Source of the DNA: Paenibacillus sp. sptzw28
GTDB taxonomy: Bacteria; Bacillota; Bacilli; Paenibacillales; Paenibacillaceae
DNA length: 64,000 nt
Assembly: GCF_019550795.1 (NCBI RefSeq)
Contig: NZ_CP080545.1
Span: forward strand, 3,444,001 to 3,508,000
Direction: 5' to 3'
Part shown: one piece after another, positions 18,563 to 27,062 of the stretch
How positions within the stretch are numbered: position 1 is the first letter of the stretch
Layout: each line of letters opens with the position of its first letter
The notes under the pieces: generated by a model
The model's database searches: none
The model's input: the letters and a program-made list of their open reading frames with translations, nothing else
Told to the model about the DNA's origin: nothing
Translations under genes and position numbers: made by a program

Positions 18563-19299
18563 TGTCCCGTCCACCTGAAGCTTTCCGACATTCTCTTCCA
18601 TTGATCCACATTATCGGCACCGAGCGGGGCCCATAATGTCAGTACGGCAAGCTTCTTGTTGTTATAGTAATAATAATTTTCATTTTCCTGGCGTACCTGC
18701 TTGCCCGTTACGGAATCCGGATCCGAATTGGAGCTGTAGGCAATGACAACAGCTTTACCTTTTGGAAGCGAGACCTCTTTCACGGAATTGATCTTAACGG
18801 CCCTTCCGTTCTTGACCAAAGCCGCCGCCAACGATTTTTTAATGCTGTCAGCCGTAGGCGCTTCGGCGGGGCTATTGATTTGTACGCTTAAACCGTCAAG
18901 TTTACTGACAAATTGCACATCAGCTCCATTGTCCGTCCTTGCCCACCCCTCCGGGACATCCAAGCTGTATCCCCCTTCAGCTGATGTGAATGCAACAAAT
19001 GCCTGCGTATCGGGAATATCACCGAGCGGATTTTTCTCCGGCGCCAGCGGCTTCTCTCCGGCGGCGGCAGCAGGTTTTGCAATTTCCGCGGATGAACCGG
19101 AAGCGGTTGAGCCGGCAGGCGTCGTCGATTGAGCGGTTGAGTCTGAGACTGCCGCCGGCGAAGGGGCGGGCGCGGCAGGATTTTGCTTCTGCGCTGACCC
19201 CGAGCTTGAGCTTTGCATTATGCCCCCGCATCCTCCCAATATGGCGGTTAAGCTTAGCACTAATAGGGTTGCGATTGTTTGATTCCTTCGTTTTTTCAT
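18559..19299 (-). CDS. Lipoprotein of the ABC/two-component operon
   Basis: 246 residues. Signal sequence with lipobox LGGC (Cys24), then a low-complexity Ala/Ser/Pro linker (about 30-95), then a globular domain starting AFTSAEGGYSLDVPEGW. That domain resembles PsbP-like or stress-type lipoprotein domains in which a beta-sheet fold follows a Tyr-Ser-hydrophobic strand. It is the first gene of the operon and ends exactly at the start of the first ATPase gene. It may be a substrate-capture or sensing partner of the MacB-like system; no specific function can be given. Confidence 0.75.
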   Translation of the reverse strand: MKKRRNQTIATLLVLSLTAILGGCGGIMQSSSSGSAQKQNPAAPAPSPAAVSDSTAQSTTPAGSTASGSSAEIAKPAAAAGEKPLAPEKNPLGDIPDTQAFVAFTSAEGGYSLDVPEGWARTDNGADVQFVSKLDGLSVQINSPAEAPTADSIKKSLAAALVKNGRAVKINSVKEVSLPKGKAVVIAYSSNSDPDSVTGKQVRQENENYYYYNNKKLAVLTLWAPLGADNVDQWKRMSESFRWTGQ

Positions 19300-19324
19300 T
19301 TCGTTTGTCAGTCCTTTCTGCAGC

Positions 19325-19352
19325 TGAATTATAGTACTGTAATGAATTATAG
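19325..19352. repeat. Direct repeat TGAATTATAG upstream of the lipoprotein operon
   Basis: Two perfect copies of TGAATTATAG (19325-19334 and 19343-19352) separated by 8 bp, 26-53 bp upstream of the lipoprotein start. On the coding strand each copy contains TATAAT, so they may be tandem -10 elements or a binding site for the operon's OmpR-type regulator. Confidence 0.45.
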
Positions 19353-19422
19353 AGAAAGTTTTTAATAACGGATTTAGACGGAAGTGAGAGCAGCATTAGA
19401 ATTAAATGAGAAAACCAAAAAA

Positions 19423-19458
19423 AGAGCCCCTATAACAAGTGATGTTATAAAGGACTCT
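19423..19458. terminator. Bidirectional terminator
   Basis: AGAGCCCCTATAACA / TGTTATAAAGGACTCT imperfect stem, flanked by A7 on the left and ATTTTTT on the right. On the minus strand it ends the BTAD regulator/hybrid kinase transcript, about 90 nt after its stop codon. Confidence 0.75.
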
Positions 19459-19547
19459 AATTTTTTGTTCAGCCTGTAACCGGTCACTAAGAAAAAAGAA
19501 CATCTCCCGCAAATTCTCCAGGCGATGTCCAATAATAAGTGCAATAT

Positions 19548-20693
19548 TTATTCAGGTTGGGTCCGCTTCCCTAAAGATAGAAAGTCCCGGATTTCGGCGC
19601 GCGGCTCCCGGCCTGTTTCGTCGGACATTTCAGCAACCAGCTTAAGATACTGATTCTCCACAGCAAACTCGTGGCCCGTTTGCCGATAAAGCTTCATAAT
19701 GTCAAAATGAACATCTTCCAAATGCGGAAATTTGACCGCAATCCGGGAGTATAAAGCAATTGCTTCGGACAACCGGCCTTCATCGGCCAGAAATCTCGCA
19801 AGATTCCGTGTATGCTCGAGCCATTTCAGCCGAAGCCGCTCGCGCTCACCCTCCGCCCAAACATAATCATAATCGCATAAATAGTCATCCCGGTACAGCT
19901 TGACCAGGTTGATATGAAGTCCGACCGTTGTTCCCGAAAGCGGCGGTGCTTCGAATATTCCCCGCTCCCACAATTCAGTATCCAATGAGACTTCGTCAAG
20001 CTCGAGTTTATACCCGTTTTCACTGCTGTTCAGACGAAACGGGATTCCGGCTGAGCCGAGTGTTTGACGTATCTGATAGATTGCTGTATACAGGTGCGTG
20101 TAGCCTTTCTTATACTCCATATCCGGCCAAAGCAGGTCAACCAGCAGGTCCTTGCGGATCTGGCGGTCTTTATGCAGTAGAAGATATGCAAACAATTCCT
20201 GGGCTTTCAAGGTACGCCAACGTACCGTTCCTGACCGCCCCGTTTCAAATTCCATATGCTTAAAGCATCTAAGCAAAGGGACTTTGGCTTCCTGCGGCAG
20301 CTCCTCGGCAGGTTTGGGCAAAGCGGCACGAAGCCTGCGGCGTTCGCGCAGCTTGTCTATCGTAAGTTTCAACCTCTTTTGCGAAAATGGCTTGAGCAGA
20401 TAGTCAACCGCATTCAATTCAAAGGCCTTGACGGCATAATCGTCGAATGCCGTTACAAATACAATTTCCGCCTCAGGGAGCAGCGGGTAAATAGCTTCCG
20501 CCACCGCGATGCCATTCAGAATAGGCATATCAATATCAAGAAAGATCACGTCCGGACTGATCTTCGCCGCCGCCGCCGCCGCATCTTCCGGATTATCCAA
20601 TGCGGCCGCAATCTCAATATCCCCGATAAATATTAGCTGCCTGCTTAAATCGCGAAGCGCAAGCGGTTCGTCGTCAACCAGCATCGCTTTCAC
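19548..20693 (-). CDS. Response regulator with BTAD/SARP-type output domain
   Basis: 381 residues: receiver domain (MLVDDEPLALRDL, phospho-acceptor Asp53 in FLDIDMP, Lys in LKPFSQKRL), a winged-helix DNA-binding segment (about 150-240, RKDLLVDLLWPD) and a bacterial transcriptional activation (BTAD, TPR-like) domain to the end. The start is GTG 20693 with GAGGTGA six nt upstream, overlapping the kinase gene by 20 bp. This receiver-first SARP-like architecture is seen in Paenibacillus beside 7TMR-DISM hybrid kinases. The target genes are not identifiable from the window. Confidence 0.85.
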   Translation of the reverse strand: MKAMLVDDEPLALRDLSRQLIFIGDIEIAAALDNPEDAAAAAAKISPDVIFLDIDMPILNGIAVAEAIYPLLPEAEIVFVTAFDDYAVKAFELNAVDYLLKPFSQKRLKLTIDKLRERRRLRAALPKPAEELPQEAKVPLLRCFKHMEFETGRSGTVRWRTLKAQELFAYLLLHKDRQIRKDLLVDLLWPDMEYKKGYTHLYTAIYQIRQTLGSAGIPFRLNSSENGYKLELDEVSLDTELWERGIFEAPPLSGTTVGLHINLVKLYRDDYLCDYDYVWAEGERERLRLKWLEHTRNLARFLADEGRLSEAIALYSRIAVKFPHLEDVHFDIMKLYRQTGHEFAVENQYLKLVAEMSDETGREPRAEIRDFLSLGKRTQPE

Positions 20694-23600
20694 GCATATT
20701 CACCTCGATTAAAGGAATTTTGAAAGAGACGACCGTACCTTTGCCCATCTCGCTTTGCAGCTCGATGTCCACGCCGAACAGCTGCCCCAATCTTTTGCGC
20801 ACGTTTCGCACGCCGATACCGGAAGTGCCGCGGTTGCTCGCCGCCCCTGCCTTTCCAAGCTCCGACACATCGAACCCGGCTCCGTCGTCCCGAATGCGAA
20901 CGGTAAGCCTTCCGTCTTCCGGGTGAACGGATACGTCAACCGTTCCGCTCCCCCTCTTATTCAGCACGCCATGACGGACCGCGTTTTCCACAAATGGCTG
21001 GATCGATAACGGGGGCAGCATTGCGTTTAATCCTTCATCCGCTTCAATGGAATATTTCAACCGCCCACTAAATCGGATTCTTTCAATTTCTAAATAGGCT
21101 TTCACCAGAGTAAGCTCCCTTTCCAAGGAAACAAGGGGCTCCGTATTGGTGAAGCGGAAGCTTTCGCGCAAATAATCACCGAACTCGACTAGAAGCTCCC
21201 GCATCCGCTGCGGCTCTTCTTCGCTCAGTGAAGCGATTGAGTTTAACGTGTTAAGCATAAAATGGGGCTTGATTTGCGCTTGCAGGAAGGCCGCTTCCAT
21301 CCGCAAATGATTAGCTATAGAGCGTTTCATTTCCAGAAGCGTCCTCACCCTGGAGCGCAGCTCGGCTGCGCCGGCTGCTTTCATGACAAAGTCATTGGCA
21401 CCGGCATCGAAGGAGGCCGTAATGTCTTCTTGTCTGCCGCATGCGGTGATCATCAGAATCGGCAGTTCATAGAGCGGATGTTTTCTTCGGATTTGTCTGC
21501 ATAACTCCAAACCTGTCATATCAGGCATTATGAGGTCCATTATTACCAGATCCCAGCTGCGTCCGCACCGCAGCATCCTGAGCGCCTCTTCACCGCTATG
21601 AACGGCTTCGGTCTCGATACCTCCGGCGCGAAGCATGTTCTGCATTACCTTGAGTCCAACCGGTTCATTGTCGACGACCAATACGGAATACTTCTCCCCG
21701 GACTGCCGTTTCGGAGCGTTCCTCTCTCCCCGCTTGGCAACAACCGTTTCCGTTTCACCCGTCATTCGGCCGCCAGCGAGTGCATCATCCATAACAGCTT
21801 CTCGCGAATCGCGATGTTCGCGCTCCTCTCCTCCTGCAGCCGGAAGCCGAACCGTAAAGGTCGAGCCTTCGCTTAAGCGGGATTCCGCTTCAATCGTACC
21901 GTTCATCAGCTCGGCAAGCCTTCTCGCTACTGCTAAACCAAGACCGATCCCCGGCATAGAACCGGATGCAGGCCGGATTCGCTCGAACGGTTCGAAAATA
22001 GCGCCCAGTTTACCATCAGGAATACCGATCCCCGTATCGGACACTTTGATATTCAGCATCTCACCGGAATGTTCAGCGCTTACCGTTACCCGTCCCTTCG
22101 AGGTATACTTAATCGCATTATGTATAAGATTAATAAGTATTTGCAGAAGCCTGTGCTCGTCCGCCAGAGCGTAAGTAAGGCCGGGTTCAATTTTATTTAC
22201 CAGCAGCACATGGTCGGAGGATGTTAAATACCGCATCATCTCTAACGAAAGCTGAACGGTTTGCCGGACGTCAACCTGCTGCAGCCGGATGTCAAGAGTC
22301 CCTTCCCGCAGCTTGGACCAATCGAGCAAATCGTCCAGCAGTCTCTCTGCCTGCCCGCCTACCGAAACCAGTGTTCTAAGCTGTTCCTGCGAGCCGTCTG
22401 TATTCTGTGGGCCGTTGTCGAGCAGCGTCTGGGCAATATTAGTCATCACATGAAGCGGCGTTCTGAACTCATGCGAAGTCTGCGCGAGAAACTCTTCTCT
22501 TTTCCGGAACAATCTGCCCAATTCGCGCGAGAGCGAGGCGTTTTTGGTGTAAGAGACAACGTAACGCTGAGCCAACATAACGGACAGAACGACGATGAAC
22601 AGCAGAAACTCTACCGACCAAACGTTGCCTAGATCAGACTTCGCATAAACGATGCTTTTTCGTAGAAATGCAAACGAAATATAAGTAAAAACCATCGCGA
22701 ACTCGAACGGCGAATTTTTATCCCCGTGAATGGCACTGCGGCACAAAACAAAAGCGCTGTACAAAAACAGCAGAAAGATAAAAACCGTCCAAAACGGGAT
22801 AAGAAACGTTACATGCCGGATATCGCCAAAGATCGAGAATAAACCGAATGTCGCCGATGTAACAAGCAGCAGCTTGGTCATGAGCGGAATGGCATGTGAG
22901 CGATAACGCCTTGCGACAAATAGAAGCATACAAATACCCGACAAAACAGTACTGACAATCGTCGATTTTATTTGCCAAGAAAGAGGCAGGCCGGGAAAGA
23001 GAATATAGTTCCATTTCTCGTTCATCATTGCAGTGTTATAAGCCGAAAACAAGCAAAACCAGGCAAAATAACCGGTACCGGACATTCGCTGTATTCCGCT
23101 TTTAGCCAAAATAAGATATACAAAGCCGATAAATATAAATGCAAGAAAAATCCCAAATTCAAGCGACAGCGACAATTGCCGCTGTCTTTCCATCAGGGAA
23201 GCCGGCCCCAGAGTGACCGTCGTCGTTATTCCGCCTTGCGACAGATGATCGAAATTTGCCACCTGTACGAACAAATCTACGGTACCGGAGACTGGCTCAA
23301 AATATACGTTGAGTGGACTGTTTACGGGCTTGTAGCCCACTTTGTCAGCGGCAGGAATTCCGCTTCCCGCCAGAAGCTTGCCATCAATAAACACGCGGCT
23401 GGAGCTGAAGACTGAACGAAAATTAAGCGCCATCAAACCTGCTTCATTCTTTTTGCCAAGCAGAATGGTCAGCCTATAAGTGCCATAGCCGATTAGTCCC
23501 ATCCCCGAATCATCAGTCCCACTTATCGACCACTTGCCTGGTACGTTGATATCGACCGCCTTGGCGTCGAAGGCGTCCGAATCCGATGTGAGAAGCTGTC

Positions 23601-23790
23601 CCGGATAAAACAACCAACCACCGTTTAAAGGTAGTCGTCCCTGCCCATCGATTCGCCAATTCCGAAGATCGATAACACCGTGTTCGGCTGACGGGCCTTC
23701 ATGTTTCATATAGTAAGAATATCCTAAGACAAACAGATATACGCCTAGATTCAGCATGACTACGATCGTAATGATCCTTTTAGGGTTCAT
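20674..23790 (-). CDS. Hybrid sensor kinase: 7TMR-DISM, HisKA/HATPase, receiver, second LytS-type kinase
   Basis: 1,038 residues from ATG 23790 (GAGAGG upstream; the longer start at 23820 is rejected). Order: an N-terminal membrane helix, an extracytoplasmic jelly-roll-like sensor (7TMR-DISMED), seven membrane helices (about 190-400), HisKA (TSHEFRTPLHVMTNIAQ), HATPase (DTGIGIPDG), receiver (VMDLIMPDMTG), then a second kinase module of LytS type (QIKPHFMLNTLNSIASL) with its own HATPase (RDDGAGF). Two catalytic modules around one receiver imply internal phosphorelay. The extracellular fold suggests a carbohydrate ligand. Co-transcribed with the BTAD regulator. Confidence 0.88.
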   Translation of the reverse strand: MNPKRIITIVVMLNLGVYLFVLGYSYYMKHEGPSAEHGVIDLRNWRIDGQGRLPLNGGWLFYPGQLLTSDSDAFDAKAVDINVPGKWSISGTDDSGMGLIGYGTYRLTILLGKKNEAGLMALNFRSVFSSSRVFIDGKLLAGSGIPAADKVGYKPVNSPLNVYFEPVSGTVDLFVQVANFDHLSQGGITTTVTLGPASLMERQRQLSLSLEFGIFLAFIFIGFVYLILAKSGIQRMSGTGYFAWFCLFSAYNTAMMNEKWNYILFPGLPLSWQIKSTIVSTVLSGICMLLFVARRYRSHAIPLMTKLLLVTSATFGLFSIFGDIRHVTFLIPFWTVFIFLLFLYSAFVLCRSAIHGDKNSPFEFAMVFTYISFAFLRKSIVYAKSDLGNVWSVEFLLFIVVLSVMLAQRYVVSYTKNASLSRELGRLFRKREEFLAQTSHEFRTPLHVMTNIAQTLLDNGPQNTDGSQEQLRTLVSVGGQAERLLDDLLDWSKLREGTLDIRLQQVDVRQTVQLSLEMMRYLTSSDHVLLVNKIEPGLTYALADEHRLLQILINLIHNAIKYTSKGRVTVSAEHSGEMLNIKVSDTGIGIPDGKLGAIFEPFERIRPASGSMPGIGLGLAVARRLAELMNGTIEAESRLSEGSTFTVRLPAAGGEEREHRDSREAVMDDALAGGRMTGETETVVAKRGERNAPKRQSGEKYSVLVVDNEPVGLKVMQNMLRAGGIETEAVHSGEEALRMLRCGRSWDLVIMDLIMPDMTGLELCRQIRRKHPLYELPILMITACGRQEDITASFDAGANDFVMKAAGAAELRSRVRTLLEMKRSIANHLRMEAAFLQAQIKPHFMLNTLNSIASLSEEEPQRMRELLVEFGDYLRESFRFTNTEPLVSLERELTLVKAYLEIERIRFSGRLKYSIEADEGLNAMLPPLSIQPFVENAVRHGVLNKRGSGTVDVSVHPEDGRLTVRIRDDGAGFDVSELGKAGAASNRGTSGIGVRNVRKRLGQLFGVDIELQSEMGKGTVVSFKIPLIEVNMRESDAG

Positions 23791-23919
23791 CTGTTTCCCT
23801 CTCAATTTTTCCAGTTTCAACTATTTATTATAAGCGATTATTTGCCGAAATTAAACAGATTTTGTAATATCAACACGAAATACTTCATTTTTAGTAGCAG
23901 ATGGATTTGGTGATCATGC

Positions 23920-23948
23920 AAAAAGGCGCCGGTATAAATACCGGAGCC
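23920..23948 (-). terminator. Terminator of the MFS transporter gene
   Basis: GGCGCCGGTAT / ATACCGGAGCC stem (23925-23948), followed on the minus strand by TTTTT. Confidence 0.8.
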
Positions 23949-24025
23949 TGCTGGCACGGACGATTTTGATTTTTGACTAAATATCACTAACTCCCAATGG
24001 GACTTGCGGCATCCTGTACGAGTCA

Positions 24026-25261
24026 TCAATTAAGGAAATTGGGCCCATGATCCGGTTTTATCATTAACAAGATCAGTATTACCGTTAACGCAGACACTGC
24101 GCTAACCGTATAGAACAATGGACCGATTCCTTTCCCAATCAGCAGTGAAGCCGCAGGCGGACCTACGGCGACGCCCAAAAAGCGCATGCTGCTGTAAAGT
24201 GAGGTAACGGTGCCGCGCTCTTCTTTGGGAATCCCCTCCGTAATCAAAGCATCCATGCAGGGCAGTAATACCCCGATTCCTGCGGCACCTATACCTATTA
24301 ATGAAAGCAGTACGGCCAGACCGCTTGGAGTAAGCATTCCGCACAGGAACAATACAAGTGTCAGCCCAGCCATGCCGGAAACAGACAGCCATTTCATCAG
24401 CACTTTGCGTTCGCCGATGCATTTGCCTGTCAAGTACGAGGCAAGGCAGAGCGCTGAAAGCGGAATGGCCAGCAGCCCTCCCTTTGCCACGCCTTTAAAA
24501 TCATACCTCTGCTCCAATGATTCCGACAAATAAAACAAAATGGCGAATATCGCGAACATACCTGCCCCGCCGGAAATAAAAACTGCCGATAGCCATTTGC
24601 CTTCACGCTTGAGAATGGTTAAGATATTTGCTCGAAATTGCTGGAACGGAACAGGTTTAGGTTGTTTATCATTTTTCTGCCCGCGCTGCTTTGGAATTCG
24701 GATAAAGTACAATATAAGCAGCAACGACATCAAACTGAACACGGGAATCGCATAGAAGGGCATGTCCCAGGCGATTAAGGCGATGAGTGACCCGAGAACA
24801 GGGCTTAACACCTTGCCGAATGTATTTGAGGTCTCGACAAGACCGAGCACTGCGCTCACTTCATCCTCCTCCTTGAACAGGTCTCCGGTCAACGGGAATA
24901 CAATTGGAGCGGCACCTGCCGCCCCCGCACCCTGAAGAAAACGGCCAACCAGCACGAATAGATATGATCCGCTTCCAAGCGAGGAGGCTAGTGCCGAGAC
25001 AAGACCTCCGATTGCTACGAGGATAAGTGCTGGAATGATAACTTTTTTGCGGCCGATTCGATCGGAGAGGTATCCTGCCAGCGGGATGAGGATAATCGCC
25101 ACGACGGAATAGACCGTAATAATCAGGCTCACTTGAAACGAGTTAACTCTTAGCTCCTTGCTGAGCTCGGGTAAAATAGGGATAAGCATGGAATTGCCCA
25201 GCGTCATCATTAATGGAACGGAAGCCAGCGCTGCGATTGATGCACGTTTACGCAAGACCAT
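24026..25261 (-). CDS. MFS transporter, 12-TM drug/siderophore exporter type
   Basis: 411 residues with 12 hydrophobic segments. Motif A DRIGRKK after helix 2 and the helix-5 motif C-like GKVLSPVLG mark the DHA1 antiporter group. It resembles Bacillus exporters such as YmfD, but assignment to a substrate is not possible. Ribosome binding site GGGAGGG. Monocistronic, with a terminator downstream. Confidence 0.85.
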   Translation of the reverse strand: MVLRKRASIAALASVPLMMTLGNSMLIPILPELSKELRVNSFQVSLIITVYSVVAIILIPLAGYLSDRIGRKKVIIPALILVAIGGLVSALASSLGSGSYLFVLVGRFLQGAGAAGAAPIVFPLTGDLFKEEDEVSAVLGLVETSNTFGKVLSPVLGSLIALIAWDMPFYAIPVFSLMSLLLILYFIRIPKQRGQKNDKQPKPVPFQQFRANILTILKREGKWLSAVFISGGAGMFAIFAILFYLSESLEQRYDFKGVAKGGLLAIPLSALCLASYLTGKCIGERKVLMKWLSVSGMAGLTLVLFLCGMLTPSGLAVLLSLIGIGAAGIGVLLPCMDALITEGIPKEERGTVTSLYSSMRFLGVAVGPPAASLLIGKGIGPLFYTVSAVSALTVILILLMIKPDHGPNFLN

Positions 25262-25291
25262 TTACTGCCCTCCCTTAACCATTTGCAGGTT

Positions 25292-25441
25292 TCATTCACG
25301 ATTGGAGCTATTGCTGTCCTTGTCTTGTCCAACCTTCTTGGCGACCTGCTCCAAGGGGTTTTCAGCCATATATCTTTCATAGGTATCGGTAAGGTTTGAT
25401 CCGCGTTGCTGAACCTGTTTCGGTTTATTGTCGTTCGTCAT
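25292..25441 (-). CDS. Small hydrophilic protein (49 aa), unknown
   Basis: ATG 25441 is preceded by AGGAGG at nine nt. The product MTNDNKPKQVQQRGSNLTD... is charged, lacks membrane segments and contains YERYMAENPLEQV. It lies 30 bp upstream of the MFS gene on the same strand and may be co-transcribed. No family recognised. Confidence 0.55.
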   Translation of the reverse strand: MTNDNKPKQVQQRGSNLTDTYERYMAENPLEQVAKKVGQDKDSNSSNRE

Positions 25442-25474
25442 TATTAAACCTCCTGTCTTTTTCAAGTAAGGCGG

Positions 25475-25633
25475 TTATTCTTGATCCATCAATCCTATGG
25501 TCTCTTGTGATGAGATTTGTTTCTGTGCTTTGGCGACACCATTGGTCAAATGGAAAACTTCAGAACCACTGCCGGGTTTTCCGCTTACGCCCCGCAGTAC
25601 CTTTTTCCCTAATACGTTTTTTTGCTCCAGCAC
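25475..25633 (-). CDS. Small hydrophilic protein (52 aa), unknown
   Basis: GTG 25633 follows GAGGTGA at five nt. The product begins MLEQKNVLGKKVLRGVSGKP and ends GLMDQE. It is basic in the first half and neutral to acidic in the second, without cysteines or membrane segments. It lies between the LysE-type gene and the 49-aa gene on the same strand. An upstream in-frame GTG (25642) is an alternative start. Confidence 0.45.
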   Translation of the reverse strand: MLEQKNVLGKKVLRGVSGKPGSGSEVFHLTNGVAKAQKQISSQETIGLMDQE

Positions 25634-25742
25634 TTCCTTCACCTCGTTACGAATTGGCGTACTGCTCTTTATTTGCTCGGCAGAACCCTCACCTTATAAT
25701 GATCTTAAAGACAGAATTTATCCTCACTTTGCACGCGATGCG

Positions 25743-26372
25743 TCAATTTTGAACCAGCATCCGAAAGGCTTCATAACCGAAAAAACCTCCGAAGCCGATT
25801 AGTGATAACCCGGAAAGTATGCAGATACCCTTAAGAAGCCTGTCCGATAAAAAACTGCGGAAAGAGCTTGCGACTACCGCCATGAAAATATCCCAAAGCA
25901 AAATACCGGTAACAATTGCTGCACTGTTGATAATAAGCTGCAGGGGGCTGGACTTCGCCGCCGTCTCCGCTAGAACAGAGCCGTAAATGCCTAACCAGAA
26001 TAAGATGGTCATCGGGTTCGTCAACGACATAAGAAATCCTGAGAATAGCGATCTAAGTGGAGTCTCAACGGAACCGGCCGAGCGGGTGGAAATTTGCCGC
26101 ACGCCGAGGAGGCTTTCAATTCCGGTATAAACAAGAACAAAAAAACCGAATAACCATAGAAAGGTCTTAAGAAATGGAATGGTAAGAAAATGCACTAATC
26201 CCATATACACCATCAGCATATAAAGGACGTCGGCTGTCATCGCTCCCAGACCGATTAACCATGCATGCAGGAAACCTTTCTTAATGCCGGTATCCAATTG
26301 AGCGGCGTTTATTGGTCCGATAGGAGCTGATAACGAGAGGCCAAGAAAGATGTAGCTGAACCAGATATTCAT
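25743..26372 (-). CDS. LysE/RhtB-family amino acid exporter
   Basis: 209 residues with six hydrophobic segments and the family opening GLSLSAPIGPINAAQLDTGIKKGF, here quoted in part as APIGPINAAQL, followed later by SLTNPMTILFWLGIYG. LysE proteins export basic or small neutral amino acids and homoserine lactones; the substrate here is unknown. Ribosome binding site CAGGAGG. It is followed by two small orphan genes on the same strand. Confidence 0.88.
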   Translation of the reverse strand: MNIWFSYIFLGLSLSAPIGPINAAQLDTGIKKGFLHAWLIGLGAMTADVLYMLMVYMGLVHFLTIPFLKTFLWLFGFFVLVYTGIESLLGVRQISTRSAGSVETPLRSLFSGFLMSLTNPMTILFWLGIYGSVLAETAAKSSPLQLIINSAAIVTGILLWDIFMAVVASSFRSFLSDRLLKGICILSGLSLIGFGGFFGYEAFRMLVQN

Positions 26373-26496
26373 CGTTCATGCAAACCTCCTGAATAGATAG
26401 TAAATGGGACTTGTACCAATCTATTCAGATAAGCCGGCTTGTACGACATAATATTGAGGCTCATTCAGGAAAATTCGCGTTATGCGCTGGCAACAA

Positions 26497-26521
26497 AACA
26501 GCCTGAACTCGCCAGGCTGTT
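26497..26521 (-). terminator. Terminator after the 54-aa gene
   Basis: AACAGCCTG / CAGGCTGTT stem with a 7-nt loop, followed on the minus strand by TTGTTG. The same core stem (ACAGCCTG/CAGGCTGT) is used after the Ku gene at 33234-33256. Confidence 0.65.
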
Positions 26522-26530
26522 TATCCCGCA

Positions 26531-26695
26531 CTATGACTTGGGCCGGTCGTTCCCTTGTGAGACCTGCCCGGGCTTACGGCCAGGCTCGATCTTCATCGGC
26601 CGGGCTGTCGTCCGCGTCTCATGCAGCCGTACGTCTCCCGCCATATGCGTACTCAGGTCGCGCAGCTCCGGATTCTCTTGGCTGTTCTCGTTCAA
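26531..26695 (-). CDS. Small hydrophilic protein (54 aa), unknown
   Basis: TTG 26695 with GGAGGTGA upstream. The product MNENSQENPELRDLSTHMAG... continues to RPMKIEPGRKPG and ends RPKS. It is very hydrophilic and probably disordered. It lies downstream of the 60-aa gene (55 bp apart) and ends at a terminator. No family recognised. Confidence 0.5.
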   Translation of the reverse strand: MNENSQENPELRDLSTHMAGDVRLHETRTTARPMKIEPGRKPGQVSQGNDRPKS

Positions 26696-26749
26696 CGTCT
26701 CTCACCTCCAGTGTATGTGTCGAATTTTTGTTTGTTTGAGGTGTCTGTT

Positions 26750-26932
26750 TTATAAAGACGCGGTAAATTGTTTAAGGTCGTCAAGCAGTTCTTTAGGCAG
26801 TTCCTTGTCCTCACCGAAACCGCCGGTCAGGGTGCTGGCTACGAATTCGGCACTGACGCCGTAATGCTTCAATATCACGTTAATCGTATCCAAATGATCA
26901 TGGTTTTCGATAAACTCGTTCAGCCTGCTCAT
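26750..26932 (-). CDS. Small acidic protein (60 aa), unknown
   Basis: The ATG follows AGGAGGGATTCC. The product is mostly helical in appearance (FIENHDHLDTINVILKHYGV) with an acidic C-terminal half (ELPKELLDDLKQF). Small soluble orphan; similar short proteins occur across Paenibacillus, but no function is known to me. Confidence 0.6.
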   Translation of the reverse strand: MSRLNEFIENHDHLDTINVILKHYGVSAEFVASTLTGGFGEDKELPKELLDDLKQFTASL

Positions 26933-27062
26933 GGAATCCCTCCTTGTCTTCGGCAGTTAGTTTTACTCATCCGTGAAAATTTATCCCTTGGTACATATTT
27001 GTCGCTCCGCTCACCCACCCTATACGATAGCGACATCCCACAAGACAGGAGTTTATTAGACA

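Noticed and set aside
23838..24029. 63-codon minus-strand frame after the MFS gene
   Set aside because: It contains the MFS terminator and has no ribosome binding site.
26439..26864. Plus-strand frames of 141 and 85 codons
   Set aside because: They lie opposite two small genes with good ribosome binding sites and show no protein-like features.
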